Shown: positions 1-12,886 of the stretch, in pieces | Layout of the letters: every line of letters begins with the position of its first letter | How positions within the stretch are numbered: the first letter of the stretch is position 1 | NCBI GenBank assembly: GCA_016858145.1 | Contig: JAEHOE010000183.1 | Location: 124,001-188,000 of the forward strand | Length of the DNA: 64,000 nucleotides | Direction of reading: 5' to 3' | Source of the DNA: Edaphochlamys debaryana | Lineage: Eukaryota > Chlorophyta > Chlorophyceae > Chlamydomonadales | Translations under genes and position numbers: made by a program | The notes under the pieces: model-generated | Told to the model about the DNA's origin: nothing | Database searches by the model: none | The model's input: only the letters and a program-made list of their open reading frames with translations

Positions 1-3000
1 TGGCTGGCGGCGCGCTGGAACGTCGCCGCCGCCGCTCCGAGCGGCCGCGGCCGTCGGGCTTCCGTCGTACAGACCAGCGCCGGCGGGCGCACGTGGGCGC
101 TGGAGGGCGGGCCGGGGCCGCGCATCGCGTGGCACCACCGGATGTGGGGCGTGTGGGGCTGGCTGGACAAGGTGCTCCCGCTCTTCCTGCCCTCCCCCCG
201 CCGCGCCGCCTGGGACGTTATGCTACTCTTCGCGCTGCTCTACACGGCCATTGCGGTGCCGCTTCAGGCCGGGTTCACAGCTGCCGTCAGCCCCGCGCTG
301 GACGCGTGCCACTACGTCGTACTGGCCATGTTCTGGATCGACATCTGCGTGCAGTTCCGGTCAGTTGGCCGTTGGGCTGGTGGTTGACAGTTGTACATGG
401 CGCGTGCGGCGCTTCCGCACGCGCAGCGGGAGAGAGGGAGGGAGCGAGAGCGGATTTAACTCTCTCTTGGTTGTGTGGTCTAATCTGGCCTGCACCCTCT
501 TTGCACCTCCACGCTCTGCCCCGCAGGACCGCATACGTCAATGACTCGGGGGAGCTGGTCCGAGACACGAGCGAGATCGCAAAGCACTACGCCCGGACCT
601 GGCTGGGCCTGGATCTGATCTCGTCCATCCCCTGGGCGGAGATCCTGGAGGTACGTGTTGGGCGGAGGGATGCTGCAGAGGCAGTTTGGTGCGTGCGGCG
701 CTGCAGTGCTGCTCACGTGACGTCTCCGGAACCGTGTAATTGTCGGAGGCATCTTGTGATATTGTCGCTCGGCTGAACTTGGTTTTCACTTGTAACCAAG
801 CGGTGTGTGCTCCCTCTCTTGATGCAGGTCGTGCTTGGTGGGGGCTCACGCGCCTCAGTGCTGATCGCCCTCACGCGCCTGCCGCGCCTGCTTCGGCTCA
901 TGCGGTGGGGCCAGGGAGGAGGGGACTGGGGAGGGGGGCCAACACGAGGCTAGGAAGTCGGGTGTGCGCAGCCCTGCCCTCTCGTGCCTTCCGCTCGAGG
1001 AGCTTTACCCGTTGCACCGCGCCACTACGTACGTCCGCTGTCCAACTCTCGCGCGTGGGGAAGGGTCCAGGGAGGAAGGGCAAGGCGTGTCAAACTTGAT
1101 GTCATACTTCAGTCATTCATACTTGAGGCGCCGTTCCCTCCCATGCCCTTTGCTCGCAAGTGGGTTGCCTTCTCTGGGGTGGCCGCCGCCCCTTCCCGCC
1201 TCGCGACCCCCATGTCCGTTTCCCAACCCACGCCCACGTCCCTCCCCAGGCTGGTACGGCAGCTGGACCGCTGGCGTTACGCGAACGCGTTGCGGTTGGC
1301 ACGGCTGATAGGCTTAGTCATGCTGGTGTCACACTGGACCGCGTGCGCCTGGCACGGGCTGAGCGAGTGGCTGGACGGTGGGTGGTTGGAAGTTGGGGGT
1401 TGGTGGGTGGGAGTTGGGAGTTGGGGTACGGCAGCGCACCGCGGGGCGGTGGACCTGGACGCCCGCCCGACTGCCAGTCCGCCGTACCGGTGGCTGCAAT
1501 TCGGTTGGCTGGGGAGGGAGGCTGGGACTGCGGGGGGCACACCGAGGGAGGCACCCCCCCCCCGACACGCACCCCTTCAATCCTGCAATCCATTCCCCCT
1601 TCCCGCGCCCCAGCCTGGCCCTGGCTCTTCACAGCACCGGGGGTTAGCGCGTACGGCTCGTCCACGCCGCTCCTCACGCCGTACAGCTCCCTCTTCGCGC
1701 AATACACAACCGTCATGTACTACAGGTACGGCGCTGTACGGTAGCGGCCGTACGGCAGCAACCACCCTCTGGCGGGCGTGGCAGGGCGGTACAGTAGCTC
1801 GTGCCCGCCGTGCCTTTCTGTTCAGGGCTGAGCCCTTGCACGCGCACCCTCTCTTGGGCTGGGCTTCCTTGCACCTCACTCCTCCCCTCTCCACCCCCAC
1901 CCTCTCCCTGCAGCTACGTTCTGGTTGTGGGCGCCGACAACATCTCGGCCTTCAACAACCTGGAGCGGGCCTTCTTCATCGTCATGCTGGTGGCGGGGTC
2001 GGTGCTGTACGCGCTGGTGGTGGGTGGGGGAAGGGGGCATTGGGCGGTTTGGGGACGGGGCTGAGGACGAAAGTGCTAGGGCTGCTGCTGGCCACACAAC
2101 GCTGCTACCGTACTTTTCTGCTATTCCCCCACACACCTACAGATCAGCAACATGGCTGTGCTTGTGGCGAACCTCAACTCGCTTTCCGCGCGCTACTCCA
2201 CACGGTACGTGCTTGGGGGCTTGCAGGGGTTCAGGCTTTAGGGTGGAAGGTTTGGGGGCTTGCAAGGGCCGGCGGGTGGGCGCAGAGGCTGCCGGCGCGT
2301 TGTCTCGGTTCCGAGGGGCCTGCACTCAAATGCGTGTATGGGTGCGGACCTGCGGAGCCAGTCTGACAATGGTTGGGCCCCACTTGCATCTCTGGCTCCG
2401 ACCCCGTCGCTTCTCCAGCGCAGGCGACGCGATCCCGCTCAGCCACAACCATCCTCGCCCGACCCCACCACCGCATCGACCCCACCTCCACCAACCCCTC
2501 CCCTCATCCCCCCCTCCCCGCTTCTCCTCCCGCAGTGCCGCCCTGGCCGCCGACGCCCTCCGCTACATGGGCGCCCCCGAGTCCCACCGGGAGCGAGTGG
2601 CGGAGTACTACGACTTCCTCATACAGCACGAGCACCCGGGTGGGCCCGGGCGGTTGGGCCCGGTGGTTGGGCCTGGGTACTGCGGGGTACTGCTTGGTAC
2701 GGCGCGTACGATTAGGGCCTACGGCGGCCCTCCCTGCCTGGCGGCTCCTGCCGTACACGACACGCCACACGTGTGCGGGTACCGCCCCTCAACCCCATCC
2801 CACGTCCCCGACCCTGGCCCGCTCGCTCCCTCCCCGCCCCCCGCAGGCCCCGACGCAGACGCCTTCCTGTCCGAGCTGCCCCGGGGCCTGGTGGACGACA
2901 TCCGCTGGAGCCTGTACAGCCACCTGCTGGCGGGGCTGCCGCTGTTCCTGGGCTGCGACGAGCCCTTCATGGCGGCGCTGCAGGTGGGCGTGGGAAGGGG

Positions 3001-6000
3001 TGGTGGTGGTAGGGATGAGGACTGGGCGAGCGGGGAGTGCGGAGGGTGCGAGGATTGACGGGCGCTGGGCACTTGGTGCCTGTTGTGGGGCTCTGGGGCT
3101 TTGGAGGCGAGCCAACGCTTGACGTGCTCGTTGAAGGCCGCAAGTTTAGAACGAGGGCTGCCCACAGTCTGCGGGCTCTTGGATGTGTGCGCCTGCCCAC
3201 CGCACCCTTTCCAAACCGCCCCCACCCTTCACCACGCAGTCCCGGCTGACCCTGGCTGCGTTCACGGTGGGGGAGGAGGTGTACCGAGCGGGAGACATCG
3301 GGCAGCACATGTGCATCCTACGACGGGTGAGCGGGCAAGGGCCGGGGGATTGGGGCTTGGTAGGGAGCATGTCAGGACCGCAGTGCCCCGGTTGCACCGC
3401 GCGCCCGCCCTCATTCTGTGCACTCCTGGACCGCCCATAAGTGCCTGCTTAGCTCCGCTTCCTTTCCCCGGACACTCCACACTCAAACACCTAATCCCAA
3501 CTCCCTCGAACCCCCAAAACGCCTCCTCCTCCCCCGTCCCCCAGGGCTGCGTGCTGCTGTGCAACCCGCTGGGCGAGCTCGAGACGCTGCTGCAGCCGGG
3601 CGAGGCGTTCGGGGAGCTGGCGCTGCTGCCCGACTTGGCGGCGCGGCGGCGCGAGGCAACGGCGGTGGCGGCGGCGCCCACGGACGTTGTGTGCCTGGCG
3701 GCGCGCGACCTGGCCGCGGTGTGCAAGGACCACCCGGCGTCGGGGGCACTCATCATGGTGAGGGGGGCAACCAGGGCACCGGGGCGGGTCATGGAGGGGA
3801 GGTGTGCCTCTGCTGAGGGAGTGGAGGAAGAGAGGAGGGCAGCGGGTGGGTCTTGCGCAATTTAGCAGAGGACAAGGCAAGCATTGTGGAGAGGAACAGG
3901 AAGGGCTTGAGGGTCGTGGGCTGAGGTTGATGGTTGTCAAATCCAATGCATGTGCGTCACTGCAGGAGCGACTAAGCCTCAAGCTCCGCGACCAGCTGTA
4001 CGGCAGTACAGCGACCTGGTTCCAGGAGTACGACGCGATCTACGGCCTAAGCGCCGTGGAGGGCGATTCGGGGTACGACATCGACACGTGGATCCAGAGC
4101 GGCGGCCATGCGCTGCTGGTCGCCCCTGACGACCGCCACAACGGCAGCGGCGGGGCGGGGCTTGGTGGGACTGGCGGCACCAGCGGCGGCCTTGGCGGCG
4201 GTTTGACCGCGGAAGCGGCCGCGGCCATCTCGGCTGCGGCGGTGAGCAGCTTCAGCCGCAGCGCCATCAGTGGCAGCCTGCGGGGCGGCAAGGCCGCCAA
4301 AAGCACGGGGGATGGCACAGGTGCCGTCAGCGCCAGTGGGGGCTCCATGAGCCGCCGTGGAACGGGCAGCTTCCACGCCACTCGACCTGTGTCCCTCGTC
4401 AGGCCGGCCCGCGTCAACGTCGTTGCAAAGCCGGCGACGGACCTCGGCGAGCTGCATTCCGAAAGCACCTCTGACGACCAAGGCGACCTGCGTCACAACG
4501 TGCCCCAACGGGACGGTCATGGCGAGCGGGCCACGCGGCCCGACGTCGTCGTCGATGTGCTCGGGGCGTCCCGGGACTCGTCGGCGTCCTCGTGGGCGTC
4601 CTTCATGGAGGCGACCGGGGTGGCCAGCAGGACGCCGTCCCGCGTCGCAATGTCCCGTGGGTCGCCCGCACCGAGGGTGCACGCGGACTCGGACGGCAAG
4701 GACGATGGCGGCGAGGTCAGGGAGACTGCGCTGGGAGGCAGAAGGGGCCCAGGTGCACTGCACTCGGACCGTACAGCGCGGCATGTGGTCGACCTCCCAC
4801 CGCTAGGTGCGGCAGCCCCAGTGGTGCCGCCGCTGCGGGCGCCCGCCGGCATACAGGGCATGAGCGAGAGCGGCGGTGCAGAGGATGTGGCGCACAGACC
4901 TACCCCGGCGTCCAGAGTGACAGCAGCCAAGGCGGCGGAGCCAGTGGCAGGCATTGGGCCGAAGGGCCCAAGCGACACGGTCGCCCCAATGCTCATGACG
5001 ACAGCAGACGTAGCGTTGTCTTCTTTCGTAGCCACCGCTCAGCAGCAACTGCCATCACCTCCCACGGCGCCCATGCCTCCTCCACCAGCGCCGCCCCTGC
5101 CAGTCCAAGGCGCCACACTGTTGGGCCAGGGCAGTGGCGGCTCAAGCAGTGCGGCCGGCATCGCCTCGCTGACAGTGATTCGCCGCCAGCCGTCCGGCCT
5201 CTCGGCCGCCGCCACCACAGTTGCCGCCAGTGCTGCCGCAAGCTACGGAGCCTCGCGTGCTGGGTCCTTCACGGGCCGGCTAGCAGCACGAGTACCTTCG
5301 GCGCGCGTCCTGCCACTACCACAGCAGCTGGCCTCCCCTGATGGCATGGATCCTCATGCCCCGATGCCACCGTCCGCCTTCGCCACCGGCTTTCCTGACC
5401 TGGACGACGATCGGACCTCGCTGTCTCGGCCTGGCACCGCCACCGCCACCGCCCGCCTCTCACGCAGCATCCGGAAACAGGCCTCACGCCTCAACTTCGT
5501 CACCCCATCGCCTCTGCACGCTGTGAATTCGGACCACTCTCTATCGGGCCATGGAGGCAGTGCTCTGACCGAGCGGCCCTCAGCAGCAGCAGGGCAGGGT
5601 GAGGGCGACGATGACGACGGGACACCAAAGCGGGTGCCCAGTGTGCGGCGCCTGCGGCGCCTCGCGTCCAGCCTGCTCAAGCGCATGGGCGGTGGAGGCA
5701 ACAGCGCCTCCGGCGAGTCGCCTGCCCTCCAGCAGACCTCCAGCGTGCCTCTCAGCCCTGGACTCAGCCATCGGACGCCTTCGGACTCGGCTCGCCGCCA
5801 AGCCCCCGGCGGCAGCGCAGGGGGCGGCCGGCCCAGCTCGGAGGAGCAGGCGCAGAGTGCTGCAAATGCGGCCACCGGCAACCTGAAACGGCACCGGTCG
5901 TCCGTGCGACGCAACATCACTGCCAGCATCCTCCTGCCCTCGGCCTCTTCTGCGGCGCCCCCCGCATTGACTCGGCCCGCGTCGGCCCGCTTCAATGTTG

Positions 6001-8820
6001 CGTCGCGCCGCCACCGCTCCGCCCTCAACACGGGCTGCGATGAGGACTGGGGACTGCTGGCCTCCACGCCCGGCATGGCCCCCAGGGAGGACGCCCACGA
6101 CTCCCACTACCTCCTAGCCTCCACCTCGGCCCTGGCCACGAGCTCCACACGCCGCGACACGGGCGTGGGCATGGCATCATCCAGCAGCCGTCTGGCGGCA
6201 GACCCCGTTGCAGCCGCGCTGCAGACGCTGGCAGAGGCTCTGGGGGTCGGGCAGCAGGGCCAGGGAGGGCCGTCGTCTCGCGCGACGAGCCACGGCCACG
6301 TTCCGCTCGACCTGGGCGCGCTGCACGCCCATGCCGTGCACCCCAAGCCAAGCCAGCCGCAGCCAGCAGCGCAGCCTTGGTGGGGCCCCCACGGCTCCCT
6401 CAGCAGCGGCCCGGGCTGGGCGGCAGACCGGCGACCGGCCTCAGTGATGGGCATGACGACCACCAGCGCTGCAGCAGCTGCGGCTGCGGCTGCGGCAGTG
6501 GCGGCTGCGGCCGTGCAGGCCGTCACGCAGCCACCGCAAGCGCTGCAAGGTCAGTCGCACCGCGCGGCAATGCTGGCTATTGCGGATGCCATTGTCCGGC
6601 AGTATGGCGCCACGAGTGTGCCAGCGGTGCGCGAGGCCCTAGCGGAGCGGACTGCGGCAGTGGAGGCGCGGATGGGCCAAGCGCTTGAGGCGACATCTTC
6701 GGGGCTGACAGCGCTTGAAGCCAAGGTGAGACTTTCTGGGATGGGGATCTATGGGACCCACGTGAGGTCTGGGCGCATGTCGGTCGACCAGACGCCTTCC
6801 CCACGCAAGGATGATGAGACGCCCCCTTGATATTTTGCACTCCTCCCTTGCCCTGCGTCAGGTTGTTGAGCTTGACGACTCCACAATGGCGGCCAAGCGG
6901 CGCATCATCGCAATCGAGGAGCTGGCTCTCGAGGCCGTAGGCGATGGCGTGCTGGCCCCCCAGCTGGCCGGCCTGCTCGACACGTCCGAACAGCTTGAAT
7001 TGGCCATGGCCGCTCGAGGCTCCACCGGCTCCACAGGTCCAGGGGTGCAGCGGAAGCAGAGCCGCGGTGGCCTGGACCTTGGGGTTGCTGGCGGCAGTCC
7101 CACCCTGTCCGAGGGTGAAGCGCTGCGAGTGCCCTCCTTCGCTGCCGCAGCTGCTGGCGGGTCGGCACGGGCAGCCAGCAGCGGTCCGTACCCCCGCAGC
7201 CGGCACGACTCACCGGTTCAATCCTCTGCCGGTGTGGGCTCGGGCTCAGGCGCCCTGGGTGTGGGCTCGGGCACCAACAGCCAGCTGGGTTCAGCAGTGG
7301 CCGCGGCCGTCAGCTGGGCTTCGCAATACCCCAGCACGCTGCTGCAGCGTGCGCGCTCGCGGTCCTTCCGCGTCAGCACCGGCTCCGCCGCCTCAGACGG
7401 AGAGGGCACCGCGGCCTTGTCCAATGCGGCCAGTGGGATGTCCGAGGTCGCGTCACTTGCAGCGATGCCAATGATATCGCGCAAGCCCTCCATGCGACGA
7501 GCGTCCAGCACGCTACGCCGGAACTCCGTGGTCTTGGACGCAATCGGCAGCGCGTTCGGAACGGCCAACTCCAGCACGGACTCACCTCGCGGCTCGGGTG
7601 CAGGCATGTTCGCAAACTCTTCTGGGCCGTGGCCGCCGGGTGCCTCGCTGTCCCGGGCCACATCCAGCCGCCGGGCATCTACAGAGCTGCAGGCGGCGCT
7701 CAGTCGCGCGATGACGTCCGACCTTGGCAGCGGGTCCCGGCGGAGTTCCGCCGAGCTGAGCGCCTCAAATGTCCCCACTGGTGCCAGCCGGGGTGCGGGC
7801 GCGCTGTCCCGGCGCAGCTCCGGCGGGGAGCTGTCACCCATGCCGACACGGACGGCGCAGTCACGGCGCGCATCGGTCGACATGTCCCGCGCCGCGGCGC
7901 TGCAGAAAGAGGCGTCGTCCTCGCGCAGCCCCTTCGGCTCCGGAGCCTTCAAGGACGAGGTGCCACCGGTTGAGCCGCCGGGACCCGGCAATGGCACTGC
8001 AGCAATGGACGCAGAGAGCAGCTTCAAGGATACGAGCGTCCGCAGTGGCACTGCCTATTACACCGGGGTTCCGGCCAGCTCTAGGTATGGCGGTGGCTCG
8101 GCAGGGCAGCTTGGCTCTGCCCTCCCATCCTCCGCTCTCATCGACGCGGCCCTCGAGCGATTACCCCCTGTGCACAAGAACTCCGGGGGAATCCGCCAGG
8201 CTCTGGGCGCAGGGCCCTGGCCGACTGCCAGCTCCCCCAACTGGAGCACAGTGCTTGACGACAGCATTGTGCAGGACGGTGGCGGCGGGCGGAACGGGAA
8301 GCAGACCCTGCTGCCCTCCGAGCGGCCCGGGGCTCGACGCGCACCTGCTGCGGCGCCAAGGACGTCGGACGCAATGGTGGAGACGTCTGCAATGTCAGCG
8401 CGGTCAGGCTACAGCCGCACGGGGATGCCGTTCAAACGGTCAAGCACCTCCAATGTCGGGGATGGAAGCTCGGGGATGCCAATCAAACGGTCGAGCACGT
8501 CCAATGTCGGGGACGGAAGCTCGGGGATGCCAATCAAACGGTCGAGCACGTCCAATGTCGGGGACGGAAGCGCGCGGGAGTCACGGTCGCAGCCCGGCGG
8601 GAATGGTGCCAGCGAGCGGGAGCAGCGGGCTACTGAGGTGACGACGGGTGGCGGCGGTGAGAAGGCAGCGCCGCAGCCGAGGCCGGCGGGGCGCACAGCA
8701 GCTGCTCGCCGTGCTGATGGCGGGGGTGGGGGTGGGGGTGGGGGTGGCAGGGCTGGGTCGAGTGGATGGAGCGGTGCCAGGAGTGCCAGTGGCGGGAATG
8801 ATGGAGGTCTGTCTGGGTAG
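1..8820 (+). CDS. Cyclic-nucleotide-gated-type cation channel with giant disordered C-terminal tail (5' partial)
   Basis: Thirteen exons: 1-359, 527-650, 828-904, 1250-1377, 1614-1725, 1914-2019, 2143-2204, 2536-2639, 2847-2983, 3240-3326, 3545-3757, 3966-6725, 6862-8820. All phases join, giving 2075 residues; the start lies left of the window. Counting from the first codon here, S1 is about 69-90, S2 101-119, S3 145-160 and S4 170-193, with arginine at every third position (TRLPRLLRLMRLVRQLDR). S5 is 197-222, a re-entrant pore about 230-282 and S6 about 283-312. A C-linker (323-403) and a cNMP-binding domain (404-503) follow, with FGELALL and an R-E-A-T phosphate-binding cassette. This is the order of CNG/EAG plasma- or ciliary-membrane channels. 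The filter reads VVGADNI where K+ channels have TVGYGDI. Residues 504-2075 are Ser/Ala/Gly-rich and disordered. The family call is firm; ion selectivity and ligand are not known. Confidence 0.87.
8424..8576 (+). repeat. Three tandem 51-bp coding repeats in the channel tail
   Basis: Three consecutive 51-bp units each encode a 17-residue motif, MPIKRSSTSNVGDGSSG. The first unit has MPF instead of MPI and more synonymous differences; the second and third are almost identical, so the last duplication is recent. The K-R-S-S-T-S core resembles a basophilic kinase site, but that is inference. Confidence 0.85.
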
Positions 8821-10395
8821 GCGCGGCACACATGTGTGCGTTGTGATGGAGGCACGATGCGTACACAGATGACTGGGAGTGGTAGCAGTCCAGGCTGCGG
8901 TTTTGCGCTTCTTAAGCTCGGTAACTGCTGAATACATTTGTGGGCCTGGGCATTGCGAGGGGGTATAGCGCTGTGGGCGGTGCGGTGCTAGTGGGAACTG
9001 GCAGTGAGCAGTGAGCACCGCTGAAACCAGTGGGCAGTGGAGCATCCTCCGACCTTTTAGATGGCTTGCTGGGGTCTTCATGTGAGCGGCTTGCTTGCCT
9101 GAACCTTTAAGGTGAACCACTTTGCTGTGTTAAGCGGAACCCTATTTCTGGAGGACGCTTAGGGCTGTTGGGCAAGGACCAAGGCTCTACGCATTAGTGA
9201 CAAGGAGTTGGGCAAAGCTAAAACACTGATGTGGCTGGCAAGCCACAGGTTGCAATGAGGCGGACCAAGGGGGGCCGGGAGAGTCACTCCCAACTTTACT
9301 AGTGCGATGTTGATGGCTGGCATTTGTCCAAGCCGTATTCATGGAATTGCCTACCGTACCCTCCTGCCCCTTACCCGTGCTAATATCGGTATCATCAGGC
9401 ATTCGGGCTGCCGGACCTTGAGACTCGCCCGCATTGATTGGACTGTATGTGGTTGGCGGTTGGGGCTCACGCGGCTGGCATCAACCGCATGAGCTTCCCT
9501 CCGACATCCTGTCGGGTCTTGGCTGATTCGATGTCGTCTTATTACAAAAATGTGATCAGTGGGCTGATTCCTTTAGTGTCGCGAGGCAGCCCGCCTCCTC
9601 TTGACTCTTCTCCCTCCGGACCCATGTCTGTCCTCGCTCGGGGGTCGGGGCTGAAGATGAGGGTTTCTACCTCGAACCTGTCAATGCATGCTGTGGGTTG
9701 TGTGCGCAGTAATATGGGAGAAGCATTGGGTCAGAATTGATGTTTGGCCCCAGCGGTGGAGCTGACCTGCCTGCTCAGGCCTTGTCTTTGTCCTGAGGTC
9801 GCTGAGGAGGCGAGGGTGTGTTGTGCGCAGGGTAGGGAGAGGATTCAATGGTCACAGGACCGGACGGACCCAATCACAAGTGCACGCATTCCGACACCCC
9901 GGATGGGGTGCACTGCTGGTAACGGAGGGAACTTTGCTTGCACACTGAGTCGGCGCTCCCAAGCCGGGCCTGACGCAACACCTGCCCTGCCGCCGGACAT
10001 AGGGGGTAGGTCAAGTTATGCGGCGACTGGTGCACAAACACGGTGCCCCATACTTTGCGGGGCAAGGAAGAGTGCGAGGTGCGGAGACTCGTGTGCAGCA
10101 CCACCCGCCGACATGCCTGGTGGCAAGAATGGACAGCCGGCTCCGAGCTAAGGTGTGGACGCTTGCGAGCGGTCCCACTTGGCGGGATACATAGAAAGAG
10201 CCAAGCTGTGTGTGTGCTTTAGCGAGGCTCTAAAGAGCCAAGTGTGCGTGTGAGAGCGCGAGGGATGGTCCAAGGGCATGTGGCCCGCGGACTTGAGCAT
10301 CCGAGCAGGGATACAGCAACGGACTGCAGTGGAGCTAACGAGGGTGTGTCGACCAGCATAGAAGCCACACCCCCACAGCCCCACCCCGCACCCCC
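8821..10395. other. Channel 3' UTR and intergenic sequence
   Basis: After the channel stop at 8818-8820 the sequence loses coding character: short frames, no GC-rich third-position pattern, no recognisable protein family. The proximal part is probably the channel 3' UTR. No TGTAA polyadenylation signal of the Chlamydomonas type was found close to the stop; the nearest is near 10672, which is far. Nothing else can be supported here. Confidence 0.4.
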
Positions 10396-10585
10396 GAGGA
10401 GCTGGGGTGAAAGCTGGGCCTGGGTGGGCCTGGCGGGGAGGACCTGGGGTAGAAGCTAGCCCCGCGGCGGAGCTGAGGTAGAAGCTGGCCCCGACGGAGG
10501 AGCTGGGGAAGAAGCTAGCCCAGACGGAGGAGCTGGGGTAGAAGGTGGCCAAGGAAGGTGAAGCTGGGGTAGCAGCTGGGCCCGG
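10396..10585. repeat. 30-bp minisatellite
   Basis: Degenerate tandem repeat of a unit resembling gagctggggtagaagctggc plus about ten more bases. At least five imperfect copies are seen, several exactly 30 bp apart. On the minus strand it reads as a Pro/Ser/Ala-rich 10-residue repeat, but no gene context supports translation. Confidence 0.6.
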
Positions 10586-11751
10586 CCGAGCCCCGCTGGT
10601 CCCGAGGGTACATAAGAAGGGTCGAACACCATTATGGGCAGTTCCGGCCTCACTCCCAAATCAGGATACGCTGTAAAACGTACCCAACCTCTCTCTCAGC
10701 CAGCCGAGCCTCGGTCCCTCGGCACATCCACCGCCGGGCACCGCGCTCCGCTAGCCCAAGCCCAAAGCCTCTAGGTTCTCCTCAACGTATAAAGTCCGCA
10801 CAACGGATAACCGTGTCCCCGCATCGTGAAGTAAGTCCAGCCAAAGCGAGCCCATCCTCGATTGTGCGTGCAGCCCAGCCTAGCGCCAGCCCGACAGCGC
10901 CAGAGCGACCTATCCCCTCACTGCGTCATAGACTAGTCAGCCGAGAGCCGACAGAGCCCGCTGACAGCTAGCGACAGGAGCAGGAAGGCGACATCTGTAT
11001 TGCTTCGGACAGCTGCGACGTAGGCCGGCCCCACACGAGTTTCTGGTATACGCTAGGCCCACTTACTGATAGCGCACACTTGGGCGTTGACCCATACCTG
11101 AGGCAGGGAGCTGACCATTATACAGTCTCCCGGCACCTGAGCATCTGACGTTCCACGCTGCTGCACGGTTAAGGCAGCCCAAGTGATATCTGAGCCAGAG
11201 GGCGTGTGCCTGTCTGGAAGACCGTGGTGTCTCGCCATGCTCGCCACCATCCCCCGCGTGCCCGAGCATCGCGTGCCATCCCTGGTTGTATCTCCGGCCC
11301 GTGACCCCACCCGGTGTCTCAGCCCTGTCCATGTATCCTGCCCCGCTTACACAGGGACAGCAACTACACTCTACGGAGTATCGGGGAAGGACGCTGAGTG
11401 AGACAGCATCCTGTCAGGTGGCCCCAGCACGTCAGGCACGCTCAGCGAAGGCCCATCAGCCCCTAGCGACCTGCACAGCCTCCCACCAACCCCACAGCAC
11501 CTATCTGTAAATATCCTGCCGCCACAGACACATACGACTCAGTCACAGCACGTCGAGTAGCAACCAGTCCTAGGCGTCCTCATACGTCTGCTGGGGAAAC
11601 AGTGTGCTAGGTCACGTCCCGACAGGCTTTGCACCCCCCACCGCACGCGACAAATTCTGGGTTTCCGTCTATAGGCGGGTGGCCGGGTGCCGCCTCTTTG
11701 TAGCGGCAGGCCTGCATCTGAGGTTCCGTGCCTCAAGTGCCCACCCGCCCG

Positions 11752-11994
11752 CTATGTGTGGCCGCCTCGTGTACGGATACACGGATACAGCTGCGCCGCT
11801 GCTCCGGTCACAAGGAGGGCGATGTCGTCGACTACCGGTACCATGGAGGCGTCCTGGACCTCCGCGCCGCCGCCTCCGGTCAGCCCCGCCGCCGCCAGCA
11901 CGGCCTCAGGCGCCTCCGCCGCCAGCTGCTTCGCCTCCGCCACCTTCCGCCGCGCCTCCGCCAGGCCCAGAATGCCTCCGTGCACAGCCCCCAT
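11752..11994 (-). CDS. Orphan Ala-rich open frame, possible exon or gene remnant
   Basis: A minus-strand 80-codon frame starts with ATG at 11994. Its first two-thirds use the GC-ending codons typical of genes in this window. It encodes an Ala/Glu/Lys helix-like stretch (EARRKVAEAKQLAAEAPEAV) followed by a Gly run and a hydrophobic segment. No splice partners, signal peptide or known domain were found. It could be a relic exon, a small gene or chance. Function is unknown. Confidence 0.2.
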   Translation of the reverse strand: MGAVHGGILGLAEARRKVAEAKQLAAEAPEAVLAAAGLTGGGGAEVQDASMVPVVDDIALLVTGAAAQLYPCIRTRGGHT

Positions 11995-12886
11995 GCCGCA
12001 TCCCTAAAGCCTGTACACTTGCTTGCTGTCTCCTGTTGCAACCCCGCACTCAATTAATTGGGGCCGCCGCGCGCATGCCCAGGGTCAGAGCCAGACTGCG
12101 TGCTGAGCCCTGCCGCCCCGTACAGCCGTCCGTAGGCACAGCCATCCACCGAACCTTAGGGGAAGAAGGCGGTGGGCGAGAGTTGGAAGGAGGAAGGTGG
12201 GGAGCACTACTTGAGCGAGGGGCTGGGAAAGGGCTAGGGGTCAGACTGGTGCTGGTGGCTTGTGGCGATTCGCTGTAGGGTAGGCCAGATGACGCGGGCG
12301 GGGGAGGTAAGGCAGGAGGGGGAGGGGAAAGGTTGACGAGGAGGCGGGGACAGGGTGCCTCAGCGGCAGCGAGAGGCTGGATCGGGGACGCTACGGAGGA
12401 GGGGAAGGCGGCGCAGGAGGAAAGTGGGCGGGTGGGGGTGCGAAGTGTTGCTTGCTGGGACTACCCGCACTCGCGAGTGAAAAGGGCGCGCACAGCTCCG
12501 GATCCCCAGTCACCAGGCGGCCATCGATTTGAGAGAGGATGTGGGGAACTGGGGTGCAGCGGTAGCCCCATGGGCGCAGATCGGGCGGTGCTGCAGGCGG
12601 GATAAGGGTTCTAAGGGTGCTGTCCGTACTCGTCATGCCACGCCACGGGAGAGCACAGTAACGCCGGCATGTGTGGAAGAAAGCACAGTCACCATTGGGC
12701 ACGAGCGATTGCGGCACAGCTGGTCAGCTGCATTCACTGGTGTTTGTTCACTCCGCACGCATGACACGCAGCGCGTCACGCAAGGCAGCCCCAACCACCG
12801 GCCACCACCCCTCGCTCGTGTCTGCCCCGGGCCCCGGTCGCTCTGGCGCACAGTTGGGTCGGCCATCCAACGTCACTCCAGCTTCC

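Noticed and set aside
984..2366. 460-codon plus-strand frame through the channel exons
   Set aside because: It runs through several introns in the wrong frame. The spliced model gives S4, S5 and pore in other frames with consistent GT-AG junctions.
12391..12717. Second pherophorin domain downstream of the rod
   Set aside because: The minus-strand Pro-rich frame has two or three Cys but none of the FPYC or closing CC patterns, and no phase-compatible splice was found.
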